From assembly GCA_037954665.1 (NCBI GenBank), contig JBBMOL010000072.1, forward strand, positions 2,878,340 through 2,942,339: a stretch of 64,000 nucleotides of DNA, in the 5' to 3' direction. How positions within the stretch are numbered: the first letter of the stretch is position 1; every line of letters begins with the position of its first letter. The translations under genes were made by a program, and so were the position numbers. The notes beneath the pieces were generated by a model. It was not told where the DNA came from. It was given only the letters and a program-made list of their open reading frames with translations, and did not search any database. The DNA comes from Laguncularia racemosa. Its lineage: Eukaryota > Streptophyta > Magnoliopsida > Myrtales > Combretaceae. Below, piece by piece: positions 10,340-22,302 of this stretch.

Positions 10340-11716
10340 AGACCTTTAAGAAAGTCCTAAATACCAACTACTGTAAGATAAGATTAGGAGAGAGAAAAAA
10401 AATGATAAGCATCATGCATTTGCTATAGTAAAAATGGAAAATGGTAAGCAAAAAGAAGACAAATTTGTCTCTATAAGTAAAATATATATATATAGTAAAA
10501 AGTAAAAATAGGATAGTGAATAGTAAATCGTAAACCAAGATAGGTAAATTAGCAAAACGTAAAGTAAAGGCATTGATAGAGACTTATGTCACTTGCATGT
10601 AGAACATCATCATGACCATGTCCACCAATAATTTTCACACAAAAAATTTAGGAAATTAAATAAAATAATTAAAAATATGGTATAATGCAAAAATATGATC
10701 TTAAAAAGGCTAAAGAATTGCCAAATTACCCAAACATGACCAGAACATGTTGGAACTTATCTTAAATATCTTTGAACAAGTAAGAAAAAGTAAATGATTA
10801 ATTATTTAATAATTTACAAAATTGGAATAATATTGGAATATTCAATTTTTTAGCCAAAATTCACACACTTGTCTAAAAATCACTAAAATTTAATATGACA
10901 CTTGTCAACATAAATGGAATTTGGAAACACGTCATTTTTCCATAATTTTTTTCCCTTAAAATAATTATTAAAAACACTAAAAAAAAATTAAAAAAGAGGT
11001 AGTGAAAAATCTATATATATTGCCCTAGCCATTCTCATCCCTCACACTTGAGTTGTTGGCCTCCAAAAGTTAGTGTGAGGTGGTTTTGGGGGCTCACCCC
11101 TCCCCTCAAGGAGGGCCAACACTCTGGTGGTGGTCATCATCGTCGTCATCATTATTTAGGTAGTATTTCGAGGTTTTGATCATGTTTCAATTAGGTTTTC
11201 TTATATTATTATTCTAATGTTATTTCGTTGCATCTTCATATCTATAAGTTCCTCATACCCCTACTTAGTTATGAAGTTTCCTAGATTTAATTTCCGATGC
11301 TTAGTATTTTTTTTAATTTTCTCAATTTTCGACCCTATATTAAGTAATTTTCTAGTTTTCAATAAAAATTAGAAAGTGCTAGTTATAGTCCATCTTTTAT
11401 CATCATATTTTGGCACATATTGATTAACTTTATTTGTGATATCTTGAAGCCTTCACTACCCCTTGGTTAAATATTTTCTATTTATTTTGCAATTTACACC
11501 TATTTTTGCAATAAATAGCTAAAATATCAAAAATTAAATAATTTAAAAAAAATACCCACATTTATTTTTCATCAAAAATAGGCTACTTTAACCAAGTTGT
11601 AATGCACACTTGCATTAAAAGTTCATTTTAATGCTTCTTATCTTATTAATCTATTACTATTATTTACAAGTGTTATTTTACTATTACCAAAAATGTATAC
11701 ATACATGACATATATT
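10340..11716. other. Relic G, left part (LTR-like non-coding DNA)
   Basis: There is no coding sequence. Around 11015-11160 the order is CTATATATATTGCCCTAGCC, then ...CACTTGAG...GGGGGCTCACCCCTCCCC, then a (TCA)n-like run. That resembles the U3-R junction of a chromovirus LTR. This DNA was split from 33963 onward by insertion of element E, whose ATATT duplication ends at 11716. I could not fix the outer boundary. Confidence 0.4.
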
Positions 11717-12081
11717 TGTAAAACCCACGAAATTAAATATGCATAATATTGAATTAGTTAAAATATTATATTAAAAGTTTTAACTATACCCTACATAAAT
11801 TTAAGTTAAAAGAAATAATCACGCGGTGAGCAAATTACGAAAAATTTTAGAATAAATGATAAAATAAAGTCAAATGAAAATTCTGAATAAATATTTATGC
11901 TCTGAATAATTTAATTAACTTAGTCATAAAATTTTGTATTAAAACACTAAAGTTACTAAATTTACATAAATTACCACACGCGACGAATGGACCCACAAAA
12001 TTCTAAAAGTTATCCATATATATATTAAGCTAACCTCACCCTCCAAAAATGTCCATTAACTCATAAAGCTTATCCAAAAGC

Positions 12082-12115
<34 letters not shown>

Positions 12116-13459
12116 AACGTGGGAACAAAGAAGAAAAAAAAAAAGGAAAACGCTACAATAGTTGACATAACTTCCACATATGACCTTCAAATCATAAATC
12201 GAGACCACCATCATGATCCATGAGGTGAGATCTATGAAACTAGACTAGTCTTGAGCAGCAAAAATTTTATTTTTAGAATTTAAATACAATTTTGATGTGT
12301 ATAAAATAAGATCTAGCTTAGAAAATCGGGAAAATATCTAGAAATGCACTAAATAAAACAACATTAGTTATGAGTGGTATGTAATAGTAAAGTTTTCTTG
12401 TGTTTTTCGAAGAAAAAAAAATCATGCATATTTACCCGAAGATTACTACAAGCAATCGAAAATGAGACCTAGGTAAGTAGAAACTCTATGATATACTGTT
12501 ATTGGTGTATGATATTGGCATTTATACAATTATTTGATGGATTTAATCATGCTAGCTTATGGATTCTTTTGCTCTATTATGAAAATATAAGGATATGTAT
12601 ATATAAATACATATTGTAAGTGGATGTTAGATTTATGCATTGATGGAAATATGCAAGAAAAATAAATCTATGCATGTACAAAATATAGGTGCACTATTGG
12701 CATATATATATAGTATATCATGTGCATGAAAGTGTGTAAATGTGATATATGTGTGTCCATGATTGGTTGATGTTATTGCATGCAGTTATCTTTGCGTGTG
12801 TGTGTGACAAATCTGTGTAGATTTTTGAGCATGAAGAGGTCTTGGAAGTGTGTATGCAGTAGGGCAAGTATGTGTGTCCAGTAAAAGAAGTGTGTATACA
12901 AAGGAGAGTCATGTGTGTGCGTGTGGCTTGTTGGGATGAAAATGTACATGTGAAAGCTAAACATTGTGACTGCTACAGGCCTTGTGCGTAAGTGTGAAAT
13001 TGAATAGTGTGTGTGAGTGGAAGTGTATGTGTGAAGCCATGTATAGTTGCAGGTGGTGGGATCGTGTAAGAGTGTAGACAACAGATTGTTTGCATGTGTG
13101 TCGTGCAAATTTGCATCTCTATGTGTGTGTGGGGAGTGTGAATCTCGTGTGGTTGTGTACTGGTATAAGCAAGGAAAATGGTGTGCAGAATTCACATGTG
13201 TGTATAAGATCATGTTTGTGCAAATGTATGGTGTGTGTGTGAGAAGTGTGTGCAAATGTAAAGTGTGTGCGTGCGAGGTGAGTGGTGGTGTGTGTGCATG
13301 AGAGGTGAGTGCTGGTGTGTGTGCATGAAAGTGAAGTGCCAGTGTGAGAGAGAGAAGAATCTAGCAAGCAAGGAAATTTTTTGTTAAGGAAACTTGAATG
13401 CCGACAGGGGGGAGGAATGGAATGAAAGAGAAATAGTAAACATGAGTTAAACCATTATA

Positions 13460-13540
<81 letters not shown>

Positions 13541-14944
13541 CAGAGTTGCAATGTGGATGGGAAGCATGAAAGAAGTGCTTTGAGGATGAACATGTTATAT
13601 ATTTATATAATTATATACATATATATAAATTTTGATAAATTAACTTTAGATAAAATCTTAAATCGTATAATTATCTTTCTAGATGGTGAATGTCATTTTG
13701 TGATTGAAATTGATTGATTGTATTTAGAAGTTGTTATTTTGATGTGACTGAATCTTGTGTAATTGATTTTTGCATGAGTTTCCAAAAACAATAATTTAAT
13801 TATTACAACTTAAATAAAACTTGACATGTATATTACGAGACATTGCATGATTGAAGGCCATCACTACTATAGGGCACATCGGAAATAACTAAGTAAGACT
13901 ACTATTTCGCCACAGGCAAACTAAGTGATTAGGAGATTGTCACTCTTTCATAGTTTTGAGTCCAGTCTATCCTTAAGGGTGTTTATTTTTCAATGTGCTA
14001 ATTACACTTGAGTTTATGGGATTAAAATTAAGAGACAAATTTTAATAAAGAAACAACATTAAATTAAATGGGTTGTGAGACCTAGGCACTAATGGTAGTG
14101 ATGCGAATCCCTAACCCAAGGTCAAGAGGGAACATAAACCCTAGACTTCACGCTGGTTATCAAAAGATCGCATGCAATGTTGCATTGCATATGATTGCCC
14201 ATGCATAGCATATGTTTGAAAACTTGCATGAACTTTTTGTGCTTTTACAATATTGAGATATTACACTCTTATCTCATTAAGCAATTTAGCTTAGCCTCCT
14301 ACAGATTTTATAATGCAGGATGCGATTACGAAAACTTGTTGCTTAGGCACAGCACTAAAGTAAGTAATCTTTGCCATAAAACTTTTGGGATAAGAAGTAG
14401 GGGTTGAGAGTTATAATGAACTCCTATAAATTTGGGTTAGAATGTTGATGGATAGGTGTTTGTAAATAGTTTAACTTGGCTATTGAAACATTTAGTTTGT
14501 ACTATTATAGGACCTAAAAAGATCTACTTCTAAGAAATTGTTGTAAACTATTACAAAGGATACGGAATAGTTGGAATGAAATATTGAAATGTTAGAGACA
14601 TCCAAAATTAGTCAATTATTGTATTTATTAGGTTAATTGATGAAATTTTATTCTTATAAACTCAATATAGGGATGGAATTTGTAAAACTTATATATGTTT
14701 TTTTCCATTTTAGTGTTTTGGTAGGAGATTTCGATTCTCTGCGATCTTAGTCAACCATAGAATATAGGAATTCGTAGTTGTATTCTTATTATATGATCAT
14801 ATGCAATATGATTAGTTGTAATTGATTTAATATTTAATTAGAGTCTTACAACTTCTGACTCGCATGGCAATTATCATGTAATGAGTGCACATACGACATG
14901 ATAGCTTTTAGTGGAAACTCTAGATCCCCTTTTGGGGCATGACA
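11717..14944 (+). repeat. 5' LTR of element E
   Basis: 3228 bp, matched along its length by 30814-33957. It contains a (GA)n run at 12085-12113, a GT-rich region of about 600 bp (12700-13370) of degenerate GTGTGTGTGCATGAGAGGTGAGTG repeats, and a TA/GA microsatellite at 13461-13539 that is far longer than in the other LTR. Open frames crossing the GT region are by-products of the repeats. Confidence 0.9.
13461..13539. repeat. (TA)n(GA)n microsatellite in the 5' LTR of E
   Basis: About 40 bp of TA followed by about 36 bp of GA. The same place in the 3' LTR (about 32571-32586) has only a short TA run and AAGAGA, so the expansion followed insertion of the element. Confidence 0.9.
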
Positions 14945-14948
14945 AGAA

Positions 14949-14960
14949 TGGTATCAAAGC
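14949..14960 (+). other. Primer-binding site of element E
   Basis: TGGTATCAAAGC lies four bases after the 5' LTR end. It is complementary to initiator tRNA-Met with one mismatch to TGGTATCAGAGC. Confidence 0.85.
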
Positions 14961-15719
14961 TCTAGGTTGTTAGAGATGGGATCAACCTACTAAATAGTGA
15001 GATGAGCTAGAACCTTGATAGAATTTTAAGAATACAATGATAAAAGACTTGGACAATAGTCTATATGTATAAATATAAATATATATTACTATAGAATTTC
15101 CTTCTAACCACAAACTACTTAAAGAATGGTAATTTTTAAAATTTTATATCTCCGTTCAAAACCACAAATGGGAATTTCAAAAAACAAAGTGAAATGATAT
15201 CACAAAATATAAAGATTAAGAATTCACAACCATCAAGTTTCGAAGGCGACACTGCCCCAAAAGTGCCACACTTGAAAGGGAAATGTTACTGGTGTAAGTC
15301 AAGTGATCATAGAGTACCAAATTATCCACAGAAGAATTTTGTAACATGTTTTGTGTGAGAACAAAAGGGGCATTTTGCAAACACCTGCCATAAAAGACAT
15401 TAAGGAACTGAGACAAAGATTATGGCACCAAAAACCACCGTTGGGAGATTGGCTAGTCAACTGTTCAAGTAAGGAACTTAAGGAGCTAATACCTAGACTA
15501 TGAACACTCAAGTGTTCACCATTAAAGGCACTGATGTAGGAAATTGGGTGAAAGAAGAACCCAAACAATACCAAGACATCAACTTGGTAGTTACGGAATA
15601 CATAAACAAAGGGGATATAGTAACAGGTACACAAAATTTAAACTCATTTATATATATATGAAACCTTAATAGAAAGTTAACTAGAAAGGTTAAGAATTCT
15701 AAAAGATGTACTAGTAAAA
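14961..15719 (+). pseudogene. gag: gag C-terminal remnant of element E
   Basis: The N-terminal Gag core is missing. What remains around 15230-15420 is a basic stretch followed by two zinc knuckles. The first (from 15284) reads CYWCKSSDHRVPNY, with its last Cys turned to Tyr. The second reads CFV-stop-EQKGHFANTC, with its second Cys turned to a TGA stop. Paired knuckles are typical of Tekay-type Gag, which binds genomic RNA. The sequence then runs to the TAAAA target duplication of element B at 15715-15719 and resumes after 27384. Confidence 0.75.
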
Positions 15720-16403
15720 TGATGCGTAAAACCCTAAGTATATTAAACCTAGAACCTCAATGATGCTAGTTGGTTTCAATTACCCCAAGGATCATCTTGA
15801 ATAAGCGATGCATAACTAAACCCCAATCAAACCCGCTGACTGTAACCTAAGTTATCAATAGGTATTCCTAGTAATTCAGTTAAGAATTCTATAGAAAAGT
15901 TCTTTTGCAAAAGAACAAAAAGTGGTTTTCGTTTTACTCACAAAAAATGTGTTTTTCATATATCAAAGATGTCTTTGGCCAGCCCCTTTGTACAGCATAT
16001 ATAGCACACATAACAACATAGAAAACCCTACAACATAGAAATCCTAAGTTGCCTATTTTATCCTTATCCTTGTGTCACCAAGTAGGCAACTAAATAACAT
16101 GGAAAACAAACCAACAAATAAAAATAAATATTAACAAAACTGAATGTATCCTCTAATGTAGCGTCCATGCAAATATAAAATGTCCTTAAATTATTTCATC
16201 TTTCCATGATCACGTGAATCAAGTTAACACATGTATGTTTTTCTTTTGTGTAGCTTGATTCTCGGGTTTGCAAGTCCATGACTAGTCCTTATAGAGCTTC
16301 GTTCATCCTTTTAGCTCTAGCTTGGATCATCAGACCTCCAATACCATGTAATGGATCATGAGATTTTGGCTCCTTCCTTTGTGATGCTAGCTAATCCTCA
16401 TCA
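15720..16403 (-). repeat. 3' LTR of element B
   Basis: Left-hand LTR, paired with 26697-27379. The integrase reading frame of B continues to its edge: the last codons DLRTNLFKEGGNDED span the polypurine tract and the first bases of the LTR. Confidence 0.9.
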
Positions 16404-17302
16404 TTCCCTCCTTCCTTGAAAAGATTCGTCCTCAAATCACTTGCATCATAAAGAGTAAGGTCAGAAACATTAAAGGTAGCATTAGCGTTACCATAGTGGC
16501 TTGGCAGATCTATCTTGTAAGCATTGTCATTGATGCGCTCCACCACTTGGAAAGGTCCATCGCCCCTAGGATGCAACTTAGATTTACATTGTTCAGCAAA
16601 ACGTTCCTTCCGTAGGTGTACCCAAACCCAATCACCAGGCTGAAATATAGCTTTGACATGTCCTTTATTTGCTTGTCAGCCAAAGTGTTCATTTTTCTTT
16701 TCAATGTTAGCTCGTACCTACGTATGTAAATCCTTAACAAATTCTACCTTCTTTGTGCCATCAAGATCAACAAACTCGTTAGTAGATAAAGGCAATATAT
16801 CTAATGGAGTTAAGGGATTAAAACCATACACAACCTCAAATGGAGAGTAAGATGTAGTAAAATGTATAGTCTTATTATATGCAAACTCTACATAAGGCAA
16901 GCATGTTTCCCATTGCTTTAAATTTTTATCAATCACAGCACGTAGCATTATGGAAAGTGTCCTATTAACAACTTCTGTTTGTCCATCTGTTTGAGGATGT
17001 GCCACAATGGAAAACAGTAGTTCAATGCCTAGCCTATTCCATAAGGTGCGCCAAAAGTGGCTCAAAAATTTCACATCTCTATCACTAACGATAGAGTTAG
17101 GTAAACCATGCAATCTAACGACCTCCCTAAAGAATAAATCAGCTATATGTCGAGCATCATTAGTTTTAGCACAGGCAATAAAGTGAGCCATTTTACTAAA
17201 CCTATCGACAACAACAAATATGTTATCATTACCATTCTAAGATCTAGGCAAACCTAATATGAAATCCATGGAAATGTCAGTCCAAGCCTGACTAGGCACA
17301 GG
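16404..17302 (-). pseudogene. Integrase C-terminal part of element B
   Basis: Read leftward from 17302, this continues the frame broken by element F. It gives the catalytic core: the first Asp in ISMDFILGLPRS, the second in VSDRDVKFLSHFW, and the Glu in DGQTEVVNRTL. A basic tail (PGDWVWVHLRKERF) and a GPF-type module (DGPFQVVERINDNAYKIDLP) follow. All three acidic residues are intact, but stops occur near 17236 and 16700 and the N-terminal part lies 5 kb away. Integrase would join element cDNA to chromosomal DNA. There is no chromodomain in the tail. Confidence 0.85.
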
Positions 17303-17303
17303 T
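17269..17303. repeat. 35-bp duplication, left copy (flank of F)
   Basis: TGGAAATGTCAGTCCAAG, two differing bases, then TGACTAGGCACAGGT. It is repeated at 22303-22337. The segment encodes PVPSQ-WTDIS of the integrase of B on the minus strand. Confidence 0.9.
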
Positions 17304-18862
17304 GATAAAGGCATATTTTATCATGTTGTATCTTGTGATTGGTATATATATTATTGTCAATTATTAGAAATTTCCAATAAAAAGATACTTAAATTGCATT
17401 TATGTTAATATCTTAGGGATTAATGGACTTGAAGATGTACATGATGCAAAACATGAAGAAATCACAAACAAGAGATGAGACACGATCATGCCTTATGTAG
17501 TGTTTTTCCTTTCCACAATTATTAAAGAAAAATAAAGGACGAGAGGCTTAAGGGGATAGCCCACGGCCGTGCTTCATGTGGTGGGTGTGTTTACCCCCTA
17601 AGACACGGCCGTGCCTAAAAGAAGAACGAAAGAAGAAAATGCCGAGACGCTTATGGAGTTATCCCACGGCCATGGTTTATGTGGTGGCAGTAACCACCAC
17701 ATTACACATGGCCGTGCTTCATGTGGTGGACTGCCGACTTTTCATATTCTTGTGCAAATTGTACGTTTCTGCAGAGCATAAAAGCGGGGGAAAGAAAAGA
17801 AAAGACGAGAACGATCGGAGGGAGGAGAGGAGACTTGGAATAATTTAGTAGTTTTTAGAACTTTGTTTTGGGAAATTTTAGTTTCTTACAAGAGAATTGA
17901 AGATTGAATTCAATTGTTCTTCCATCAATTGAGATCAAGTCAGAAATCTCTGAAGAGTTGTTTGAGGATCTTATTTCCAGATTTGCTACATATTGGTGAC
18001 TTCTTATCCTAATCATATTTTGCATTTCTGTGAATTGGTTTTTATGTCTTTAATGGATTCTTTAACATTTTTCATTGAATTTTGTCTTGTTGTTATCTAT
18101 TGTATGGCTGGCTAATTTCGTTTGTGGGAATAGTAGATGAAGCCCTAGTTTGCTAAAATGATCAGTGTAGTTTGGTTATGAGATTGACATATATGTGGAG
18201 TATTCATGTTGTGAATTCCTATAATTTCAATTTAATTGTGATAAGATTAGATTGTTAAAAATCCAATCAATATGAAAGTGGAGATAGGATTTGTTAGGAA
18301 TTCTTAATTAGACTAATGAGTCAATGCGAAAGCGGCGTTAATTGGTTTAATTAGGGTTCATAGAAAGATTAAAGCTATGTTCTAATTAATTATTCACTAA
18401 GAGATTAGGGATAATTGTATTAGAGCATAAGGCGATCATAGCATTGAAAAATGTATGAGAGTATATTAGAATCCCCTGTTAATTAGAGATACGAAAGTAG
18501 ACTAATTGATTTGAGGTTTAAAATGTTGAACTCACGTGAATAACCACATATAAGTTGATTTCAATAACTTAACGGTAGTTTGATTAGCATGACTAGGGTG
18601 AATTCTAAATTCCCACTGTTCAATTGGAAGTATTTATAAGAATCTTATAATTCTCATTAGCATAGAACTTAATTTAATCTCTTTAGTTAGATATAAATAA
18701 AAAAAGATTCCTGTTTGAATTACCTAAATATCAGTATAAGTTATTATAGGTTTGGTAATCTTTTTAGTCCTCGAGGGAACGATACTCTACTCATCATATA
18801 TTACTTGATTGCGACCTAGTATACTTGCTAGCGGTTTCACTTGCACATTTCACGAGTGATCA
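17303..18862 (+). repeat. 5' LTR of element F
   Basis: 1560 bp, TGATAAAGG...GTGATCA. It contains a cluster of CACGGCCGTG-type motifs (17562-17571, 17604-17613 and variants near 17665 and 17707), several followed by CTTCATGTGGTGG. A 90-codon open frame (17576-17848) is repeated in the other LTR but shows no coding hallmark. Confidence 0.92.
17562..17730. repeat. Clustered CACGGCCGTG palindromes in the F LTR
   Basis: Four copies or near-copies of the 10-bp palindrome CACGGCCGTG lie within 155 bp, linked to the partner motif CATGTGGTGG. CACGGCCATG and CATGGCCGTG are one-transition variants. More copies lie in the interior near 19231, 19276 and 19326, and in the second LTR. They could be protein-binding sites or remnants of a tandem repeat. 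Confidence 0.7.
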
Positions 18863-18868
18863 AGTTTT

Positions 18869-18886
18869 TTGCGCCATTGCCGGGGA
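18869..18886 (+). other. Primer-binding site of F (tRNA-Asp type)
   Basis: TTGCGCCATTGCCGGGGA is complementary to the 3' end of plant tRNA-Asp with two mismatches. It lies six bases after the 5' LTR. Confidence 0.85.
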
Positions 18887-18984
18887 CTATAAGATATTAG
18901 ACTTTGTAGCTTTGTTGGTAATTTAGGTGCATTTTATTTTGTTGATAGTGTGTCTTTACTTTTCTGTCTTTTCTGCGGGTGTGC

Positions 18985-19083
18985 ATGCAAAGGAGTAGGA
19001 GTCTTGAACTTCTGCCCCTAGATCCTAAGATAGAGCGTACTATACATCGTTTGAGAAGAGAGAATAGACAGAGAGGAGTTGTT
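18985..19083 (+). pseudogene. gag: gag N-terminal stub of element F
   Basis: The frame begins MQRSRSLELLPLDPKIERT, continues as a basic stretch to VV and stops at TAA after 32 codons. The start resembles the N-terminus of Gag in Athila/Tat elements, from memory of that family. The rest of gag and all of pol are absent; the sequence jumps to what looks like the 3' untranslated region. The stub may be kept only because it lies beside the primer-binding site. Confidence 0.6.
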
Positions 19084-19090
19084 TAAACTC

Positions 19091-20707
19091 CTTGATGTAA
19101 GCTAACCCTGATAGTCAGGCTGAGGACTATAAAACAAGCGCTTCATGGGAGGCAGCCCATGATTAAAGATTTTTGTAAATTAATTTTATTTTTCAAAAAA
19201 AAAAATTCGGATGAGGATTTTAGGGGGATGAGATACGGTCGTGGTTCGTGTGGTGGCCCTAAATCCACCACATGTAATACGGCCGTGCTACGGTAATGTG
19301 CAAATTGCGGATTGACTCACCCCTTACACCACGGGCGTGTGTGAAAAAAAAAAATGTGTGAATATTCTTGATCTATTTTGTCTCTTTGTGTTTTTTTTGT
19401 TCTAACTTCAGGAACTAAAGGAAAAATGTGTAGTTCATATGGAAAAGCAATGGCACTTTCATGATGAAATATTCCAGAGACTTTGCTCCACTTTCATCTC
19501 AGGGAAGTTTCGTTATTCCCAAAGTACTTTTATGGTTTAATCAATTTTCTTTTGCAATTAGGAAAGACAATAGGGACATTGTCTGAATTAAGTGTGGGGG
19601 AAGGAAAAATAAAATAGGCCAATATTTATGATAATTTTGATGTCTATTGATGTTAATTTGTGTTAAATGTATATTTTGGACAATTACACTTCACCATTAT
19701 CTTGAACTGTTGTATTGGAAAAGTCTAATATGCTTTGGAAATGTGGTATAAATTTTCTTTTATCTAATTGATTTGATTTGGTGTCTTACTCATTAGCTGT
19801 TGTAATTGGTTTACTTAGTTTAAATTTAGTAGTGGAATCTTTAAGGAAAAATTTGACCTTTTGTTTAGACTCTTGAATTTAAAGTTCGGAAGTAGGTCGA
19901 GTCCTTAAGTGCAAAACAAGCAAGTTTACTTCTAAGTGAATTAAGCTTGTATTTTGTCTTTTGAAGTGCTTTGAGAATATTTTTACTCTTAGAAAAAGAG
20001 GTAGAGGAAACTTTTTACTTGGTGATTCCTTATAAAAATAGTCCAAAAAAAAAAATTTAGAGCCTTTATTCCAATGACTCAGGTAAGTGAGTTAAGAGTA
20101 TCCTAACTTAAATGTTAGTGTGAGGAAGAGTTCGTAGGGGTCCCTTTAAAACCTGGTCACTTGGGTGATGAGCCCGGGATGTGCCGACTCAATGAACTCA
20201 CAATAACGTGAAGGGCGGAAAGGCAAAATTTTAATATATTAATAAAAGCCAGTTGATATGGGCAGGCTTTAGTCCCTCAAAAGAGTGAAGTCAGACTCCA
20301 CTGTCAATCTAAAAAAAAATGAAATAAGACTATTATAAAAAGGAAAAAAATCTAGGGGAAGAGTGGATACCATATGCTTTAACTTTGTGTTATCTTATTC
20401 AGATAAGTAATTAAAGAGATTTTATACTAGCTAGTTGCTTTTGAAGTTTAAATGAGTGTTTTGCTTTATTGGACTGAGAATTTATCTTTTGAAATAGGAG
20501 TTCGGTGGTTAAACATTAGGAATAAAAGTTAGTCTTTCCAGATTAACTACTCAATTTTTTTCTAAGTATACCAGTTACATGTTTTCAGTTAGTTAGAGTG
20601 GTAGGCACCATCTTTTCAAATCAATTATGAGGAAAGAAAATTTTGTATTTTCATTTGACAGTTTATTAATTGCTTGAGGACAAGCAGAAGTTCAAGTATG
20701 GGGGAGT
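19091..20707 (+). other. Non-coding interior of element F
   Basis: At 19134-19161, AACAAGCGCTTCATGGGAGG and CAGCCCATG form a 6-bp stem (CATGGG/CCCATG, 19144-19149 and 19156-19161). This motif recurs near the 3' end of plant Athila/Tat elements. Further on lie motifs typical of the same region, such as GACATTGTCTGAATTAAGTG (19571-19590). It ends in a polypurine tract (GTATGGGGGAGTT, 20697-20709). There is no open frame of note. This is the LARD-like part of the element. Confidence 0.7.
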
Positions 20708-22267
20708 TTATAAAGGCATATTTTATCATGTTGTATCTTGTGATTGGTATATATATTATTGTCAATTATTAGAAATTTCCAATAAAAAGATACTTAAATT
20801 GCATTTATGTTAATATCTTAGGGATTAATGGACTTGAAGATGTATATGATGCAAAACATGAAGAAATCACAAACAAGAGATGAGACACGATCGTGCCTTA
20901 TGTAGTGTTTTTCCTTTCCACAATTATTAAAGAAAAATAAAGGACGAGAGGCTTAAGGGGATAGCCCACGACCGTGCTTCATGTGGTGGGTGTGTTTACC
21001 CCCTAAGACACGGCCGTGCCTAAAAGAAGAACGAAAGAAGAAAATGCCGAGACGCTTATGGAGTTATCCCACGGCCATGGTTTATGTGGTGGCAGTAACC
21101 ACCACATTACACATAGCCGTGCTTCATGTGGTGGACTGCCGACTTTTCATATTCTTGTGCAAATTGTACGTTTCTGCAGAGCATAAAAGCGGGGGAAAGA
21201 AAAGAAAAGACGAGAACGATCGGAGGGAGGAGAGGAGACTTGGAATAATTTAGTAGTTTTTAGAACTTTGTTTTGGGAAATTTTAGTTTCTTACAAGAGA
21301 ATTGAAGATTGAATTCAATTGTTCTTCCATCAATTGAGATCAAGTCAGAAATCTCTGAAGAGTTGTTTGAGGATCTTATTTCCAGATTTGCTACATATTG
21401 GTGACTTCTTATCCTAATCATATTTTGCATTTCTGTGAATTGGTTTTTATGTCTTTAATGGATTCTTTAACATTTTTCATTGAATTTTGTCTTGTTGTTA
21501 TCTATTGTATGGCTGGCTAATTTCGTTTGTGGGAATAGTAGATGAAGCCCTAGTTTGCTAAAATGATCAGTGTAGTTTGGTTATGAGATTGACATATATG
21601 TGGAGTATTCATGTTGTGAATTCCTATAATTTCAATTTAATTGTGATAAGATTAGATTGTTAGAAATCCAATCAATATGAAAGTGGAGATAGGATTTGTT
21701 AGGAATTCTTAATTAGACTAATGAGTCAATGTGAAAGCGGCGTTAATTGGTTTAATTAGGGTTCATAGAGAGATTAAAGCTATGTTCTAATTAATTATTC
21801 ACTAAGAGATTAGGGATAATTGTATTAGAGCATAAGGCGATCATAGCATTGAAAAATGTATGAGAGTATATTAGAATCCCCTGTTAATTAGAGATACAAA
21901 AGTGGACTAATTGATTTGAGGTTTAAAATGTTGAACTCACGTGAATAACCACATATAAGTTGATTTCAATAACTTAACGGTAGTTTGATTAGCATGACTA
22001 GGGTGAATTCTAAATTCCCACTGTTCAATTGGAAGTATTTATAAGAATCTTATAATTCTCATTAGCATAGAACTTAATTTAATCTCTTTAGTTAGATATA
22101 AATAAAAAAAGATTCCTGTTGGAATTACCTAAATATCAGTATAAGTTATTATAGGTTTGGTAATCTTTTTAGTCCTCGAGGGAACGATACTCTACTCATC
22201 ATATATTACTTGATTGCGACCTAGTATACTTGCTAGCGGTTTCACTTGTACATTTCACGAGTGATCA
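20708..22267 (+). repeat. 3' LTR of element F
   Basis: 1560-bp partner of 17303-18862, beginning TTATAAAGG where the left copy has TGATAAAGG, and ending GTGATCA. It is almost identical otherwise, which dates F as recent relative to B and E. Confidence 0.92.
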
Positions 22268-22273
22268 AGTTTT

Positions 22274-22291
22274 TTGCGCCGTTGCCAGGGA
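22274..22291 (+). other. Extra 18-nt primer-site copy after the 3' LTR of F
   Basis: TTGCGCCGTTGCCAGGGA follows the right LTR by the same six-base spacer as on the left. Identity with the left interior stops after exactly these 18 nt. Eleven bases of unrelated filler (22292-22302) follow, then the second copy of the 35-bp flank. An ordinary LTR element ends at its LTR. Confidence 0.85.
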
Positions 22292-22302
22292 AGGGAACGC
22301 CT

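Larger units (their letters stand above)
17303..22302 (+). mobile_element. Element F: young Tat/Athila-type non-coding derivative, nested in B
   Basis: Two 1560-bp LTRs (17303-18862 and 20708-22267) differ at about a dozen sites (about 0.8%), nearly all transitions. The primer-binding site matches plant tRNA-Asp, and a GGGGGAG tract precedes the 3' LTR; both are hallmarks of the Athila/Tat/Ogre side of Ty3/gypsy. The interior (about 1.85 kb) has only a 32-codon gag start fused to sequence typical of the 3' end of such elements, so it is a large deletion derivative. Past the right LTR there is an extra 18-nt primer-site copy and 11 nt of filler. The flanks are a 35-bp duplication instead of the usual 5 bp. 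Confidence 0.9.

Noticed and set aside
12718..13367. His/Thr-rich minus-strand frames (also 31951-32560) as secreted or metal-binding proteins
   Set aside because: They are translations of GT-rich simple repeats in the two LTRs of E. The frames differ between the two LTRs.
16653..16850. Plus-strand frames over the integrase of element B
   Set aside because: They are antisense to clearly recognisable integrase codons.
17576..17848. 90-codon open frame, repeated at 20981-21253, as a conserved gene
   Set aside because: It lies wholly inside the LTR of F, so its duplication is just the LTR pair. It has no domain and overlaps the palindrome cluster.
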